DNA of 35,698 bases from Phycisphaeraceae bacterium (lineage in GTDB: Bacteria; Planctomycetota; Phycisphaerae; Phycisphaerales; Phycisphaeraceae), in the NCBI GenBank assembly GCA_028284155.1, contig JANQSF010000100.1, forward strand, positions 1-35,698. Reading direction: 5' to 3'. A program made the translations under genes and the position numbers. The first letter of the stretch is position 1. Each line of letters begins with the position of its first letter. Shown here piece by piece: positions 34,154 to 35,698 of this stretch. The notes below the pieces were generated by a model. The model worked only from the letters and a program-made list of their open reading frames with translations, was not told the DNA's origin and made no database searches.

Positions 34154-34184
34154 GCGCAGCGGGTCGAAGCCCGACCCGCTGCGC
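34154..34184 (-). promoter_or_regulatory. 13-bp perfect hairpin between pstS and pstC
   Basis: Arms 34154-34166 and 34172-34184 (GCGCAGCGGGTCG and its exact complement) enclose a 5-nt loop. No T-tract follows on the minus strand, so it is more likely an mRNA-stabilising or processing structure than a full terminator. This placement would raise pstS transcript relative to the permease genes, as the binding protein is needed in excess. Confidence 0.6.
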
Positions 34185-34206
34185 GAACCGCACCGGTGTA
34201 GATGGT

Positions 34207-35214
34207 TCAGTCAACTTTGTAAAGCTCGCCCAGCGACCCTTCCTTCTTCTCGCCCTCTTCGGTCAGGAAGAACGAGCCGGCGGTCTTGGTCTCGTAGGCC
34301 TTGCGGACCTGGCTGAAGATATTCTCAGGCAGGGCGACGTAGCCGACCTCGGCCGCCATCTTGCCCGCGTTGTCGAGGTAGAACTTCACAAACTTGTCTA
34401 ACGCCGGGCTCTGTTCAGCCATCTTCTTGTTGACGTAGATGAACAAGGGTCGGCTGAACGGGGCGTAAGTGCCATTCTCGATCGTCTCGGGCGTGGGGAG
34501 CACCGGGCCGGCGCCGCCGTCGATCGCGACGCCCTTGATCTTGTCCTTGTTCTCAAAGTAGTAGGCTGAGCCGAAGAAACCGATCCCGCCGCGTTCGCCG
34601 GCCACACCCGTGACCAGCACGTTGTCGTCTTCCGACGTCGACACGTCGCTGCGGATAGCGGCCTTTTCGTCTTTGCCCAGAATCACTTCCTTGAAGTAGT
34701 CGAACGTGCCGGAGTCGGTGCCGGGCATGAAGATCTTGATCTCCTCGTCCGGGAAGTCGGCCCGAACCTCCGACCACTTCTTGGGCGCATCGGGCGCGGC
34801 GCGGAACATCTTCTTCAACTCGACAACGGTCAGGTGCTCAGCCCAGTCGTTTTCTTTGTTGACGACGATCGACAGGCCGTCGTACGCGATCGGCAGTTCG
34901 ATGAACTCGATGCCCGCACTCTTGGCCGCCTCTGCTTCCTTAGCCTTGATCGGGCGGGAGGCGTCGGAGATCTGCGTCTCCCCCTTGGTGAACCGCTTGA
35001 AACCGCCCCCCGTTCCGGAGAAAGCGACCGACACGGTGGCGTCCTTGCTCTCCTTGTTGAAAACCTCCGCCACGGCCTGGCTGATCGGGTAGACCGTACT
35101 CGACCCATCGATCTCAATCGACTCACCGCCGCCGTCGCCACAGGCCGTCATGCCCAGTGAGCATGTCAGCGTCAGGGCGATCGCAGTCAATAACGTCCAC
35201 ATGCGCGTCTTCAT
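34207..35214 (-). CDS. pstS: Phosphate-binding lipoprotein PstS
   Basis: PstS captures phosphate outside the cytoplasmic membrane and delivers it to PstCA. The 335-residue product has a lipoprotein signal peptide ending in GMTAC, with the acylated cysteine at position 25. The mature protein shows the phosphate-binding pattern: GSSTVYPIS near the start, SGTGGGFKRF, ISDASRPIK and GTDSGTFDYF, whose serine, threonine and aspartate side chains and backbone amides ligate the anion. The C-terminal lobe contains RPLFIYVNKK and the VGYVALPE segment typical of PstS. It is the first gene of pstSCAB, preceded by a Pho-box-like array. Length is normal for the SphX/PstS lipoprotein group. Confidence 0.96.
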   Translation of the reverse strand: MKTRMWTLLTAIALTLTCSLGMTACGDGGGESIEIDGSSTVYPISQAVAEVFNKESKDATVSVAFSGTGGGFKRFTKGETQISDASRPIKAKEAEAAKSAGIEFIELPIAYDGLSIVVNKENDWAEHLTVVELKKMFRAAPDAPKKWSEVRADFPDEEIKIFMPGTDSGTFDYFKEVILGKDEKAAIRSDVSTSEDDNVLVTGVAGERGGIGFFGSAYYFENKDKIKGVAIDGGAGPVLPTPETIENGTYAPFSRPLFIYVNKKMAEQSPALDKFVKFYLDNAGKMAAEVGYVALPENIFSQVRKAYETKTAGSFFLTEEGEKKEGSLGELYKVD

Positions 35215-35240
35215 GGTTTGATTCCCGAGGGTTAAGGTTC

Positions 35241-35259
35241 GGCCGAAGTCGGCCTTTTT
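35241..35259 (+). terminator. Hairpin with T-tract in the pstS leader (plus-strand orientation)
   Basis: GGCCG (35241-35245), a 4-nt loop, CGGCC (35250-35254) and TTTTT form an intrinsic-terminator shape on the plus strand. On the minus strand the same stem lies in the pstS leader without a T-tract, so it may simply be leader structure or block antisense transcription. Confidence 0.4.
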
Positions 35260-35273
35260 CAGTGATGCGGCGA

Positions 35274-35316
35274 ATGCTAAGTGGGCCGTGTTAGACGTGG
35301 ATTAGGATTGTGTTAA
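35274..35316 (-). promoter_or_regulatory. Pho-box-like array and -10 box of the pst operon
   Basis: On the minus strand TTAACA (35316-35311), CTAATC (35305-35300) and CTAACA (35294-35289) recur at exact 11-bp steps. Eleven-bp periodicity is the hallmark of PhoB and PhoP binding sites, and the hexamer matches the Bacillus PhoP consensus TTAACA. A TAGCAT box (35279-35274) lies nine bases downstream, the distance expected when a Pho box replaces the -35 element. Transcription would start about 53 nt before the pstS ATG. Confidence 0.55.
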
Positions 35317-35443
35317 TACGCGATCACGTTCTGGCTGACGCAAGCACAAATCTCATTGTGATAACGCGTTAGGGCCCGGTCTTAGGTCGCAGAGAGGGTG
35401 GATCGATAAAATTGAAGGAGCTTCTGAAGAACGTCGCTCCAAG

Positions 35444-35477
35444 CCCGCAAATGGCCCGCTCTAGGGCCTTCTGCGGG
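35444..35477 (-). terminator. Strong hairpin downstream of the terminase gene
   Basis: CCCGCA (35444-35449) pairs with TGCGGG (35472-35477), and inside it GGCCC (35453-35457) pairs with GGGCC (35464-35468) around a 6-nt loop, with two mismatches between the two stems. It lies 29 bases past the terminase stop and could end that transcript before the pst promoter region. No T-tract follows. Confidence 0.45.
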
Positions 35478-35505
35478 ATATCAGCCGACCTCTTCAAAGG
35501 TCCGG

Positions 35506-35698
35506 TTAGAAGTAACTGGCTGAACACGTCTCACCGCCGACCTCCCAGTTCATGACCAGGTAACGCAACGCGTCACAGGCGTGGTCCGGGCCGTCTTTGA
35601 CGGGGGTTTCGCGGTCACGCGCAACCGGGTCGTAGTGGTAAGTCGCAAGCGACTCGATCAACGGCGTGCAGCGCGGATCGATGCTGATCGTGCGCTGG
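35506..35698 (-). CDS. Phage terminase large subunit, C-terminal fragment
   Basis: On the minus strand a frame is open from the right edge of the window to TAA at 35506-35508, giving 63 residues with no start codon inside. It reads as the end of a terminase large subunit: DPRCTPLIESLATYHYDP is followed by PVKDGPDHACDALRYLVMNW, the DH-x2-DALRY block that carries the last metal-binding acidic residue of the RNase H-like nuclease domain. Large terminases cut and package phage DNA into capsids. The rest of the gene lies to the right, so a prophage, gene-transfer-agent-like cluster or remnant is expected there. No portal gene follows on the left, where most tailed-phage clusters would place it; the next gene is pstS. 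Confidence 0.75.
   Translation of the reverse strand, partial: QRTISIDPRCTPLIESLATYHYDPVARDRETPVKDGPDHACDALRYLVMNWEVGGETCSASYF

Noticed and set aside
31026..35406. 16-bp near-identical direct repeat (31026-31041 and 35391-35406, one mismatch) flanking the pst operon, suggestive of an inserted unit
   Set aside because: In a 36-kb window several 16-mers with one mismatch are expected by chance, there are no transposase or integrase genes, and pst genes match their surroundings in composition.
35640..35660. Hairpin GTCGC-AA-GCGAC inside the terminase gene, similar to the REP-like stem at 9159
   Set aside because: It encodes ordinary terminase residues, lacks the TTTAGCCGC flank, and short GC palindromes are frequent in this DNA.
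1..35698. CRISPR array, rRNA operon or intact insertion sequence
   Set aside because: No regularly spaced direct repeats, rRNA signatures or transposase domains were found on either strand.

Overview
The window is GC-rich and gene-dense. Its gene content points to Planctomycetota, probably a Phycisphaerae-like lineage. The main pointers are a DUF1501 protein with a Tat-type leader, two giant secreted repeat proteins with an LEPR-XLL-like N-terminal motif, a FecR-domain protein next to a CHASE2 cyclase, and GlnRS together with GluRS. The phylum is solid as an inference; the class is a guess because no rRNA is present.

Left part (1-11164) is housekeeping: the tail of a beta-propeller protein, recA with a low-complexity N-terminal extension, a 67-aa hypothetical protein, a siroheme nitrite/sulfite reductase, a UDP-glucose/GDP-mannose-type dehydrogenase, a PfkB sugar kinase, an EVE-domain protein, and divergent gltX and glnS. 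The intergenic gaps hold many palindromes. A 25-bp inverted repeat lies between the convergent dehydrogenase and kinase genes. Two doublets of inverted REP-like hairpins, each about 132 bp overall, bracket gltX.

Middle part (11474-28870) is the most distinctive region: four same-strand genes covering 17.4 kb. Two encode giant secreted or surface proteins (about 2388 and 1923 aa). They are built from pre-peptidase-like, choice-of-anchor-D, SdrD-B, proprotein-convertase P, FG-GAP and CARDB modules and share a related C-terminal module. They are followed by a secreted FecR-domain protein and a CHASE2 class III adenylate cyclase whose catalytic residues are intact. Short or overlapping gene junctions suggest one transcription unit. 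My inference is an envelope-assembly or adhesion locus that reports to cAMP.

Right part (28872-35698), all genes on the minus strand: tRNA-Leu(CAA), a small lipoprotein gene whose 3' end overlaps a 19-nt tRNA-Ile-like fragment, an orphan DUF1501 gene, and a pstS-pstC-pstA-pstB phosphate-uptake operon. The operon is preceded by an 11-bp-periodic Pho-box-like array and carries a 13-bp perfect hairpin between pstS and pstC. The last bases encode the C-terminus of a phage terminase large subunit, so a prophage or its remnant probably begins at the right edge.
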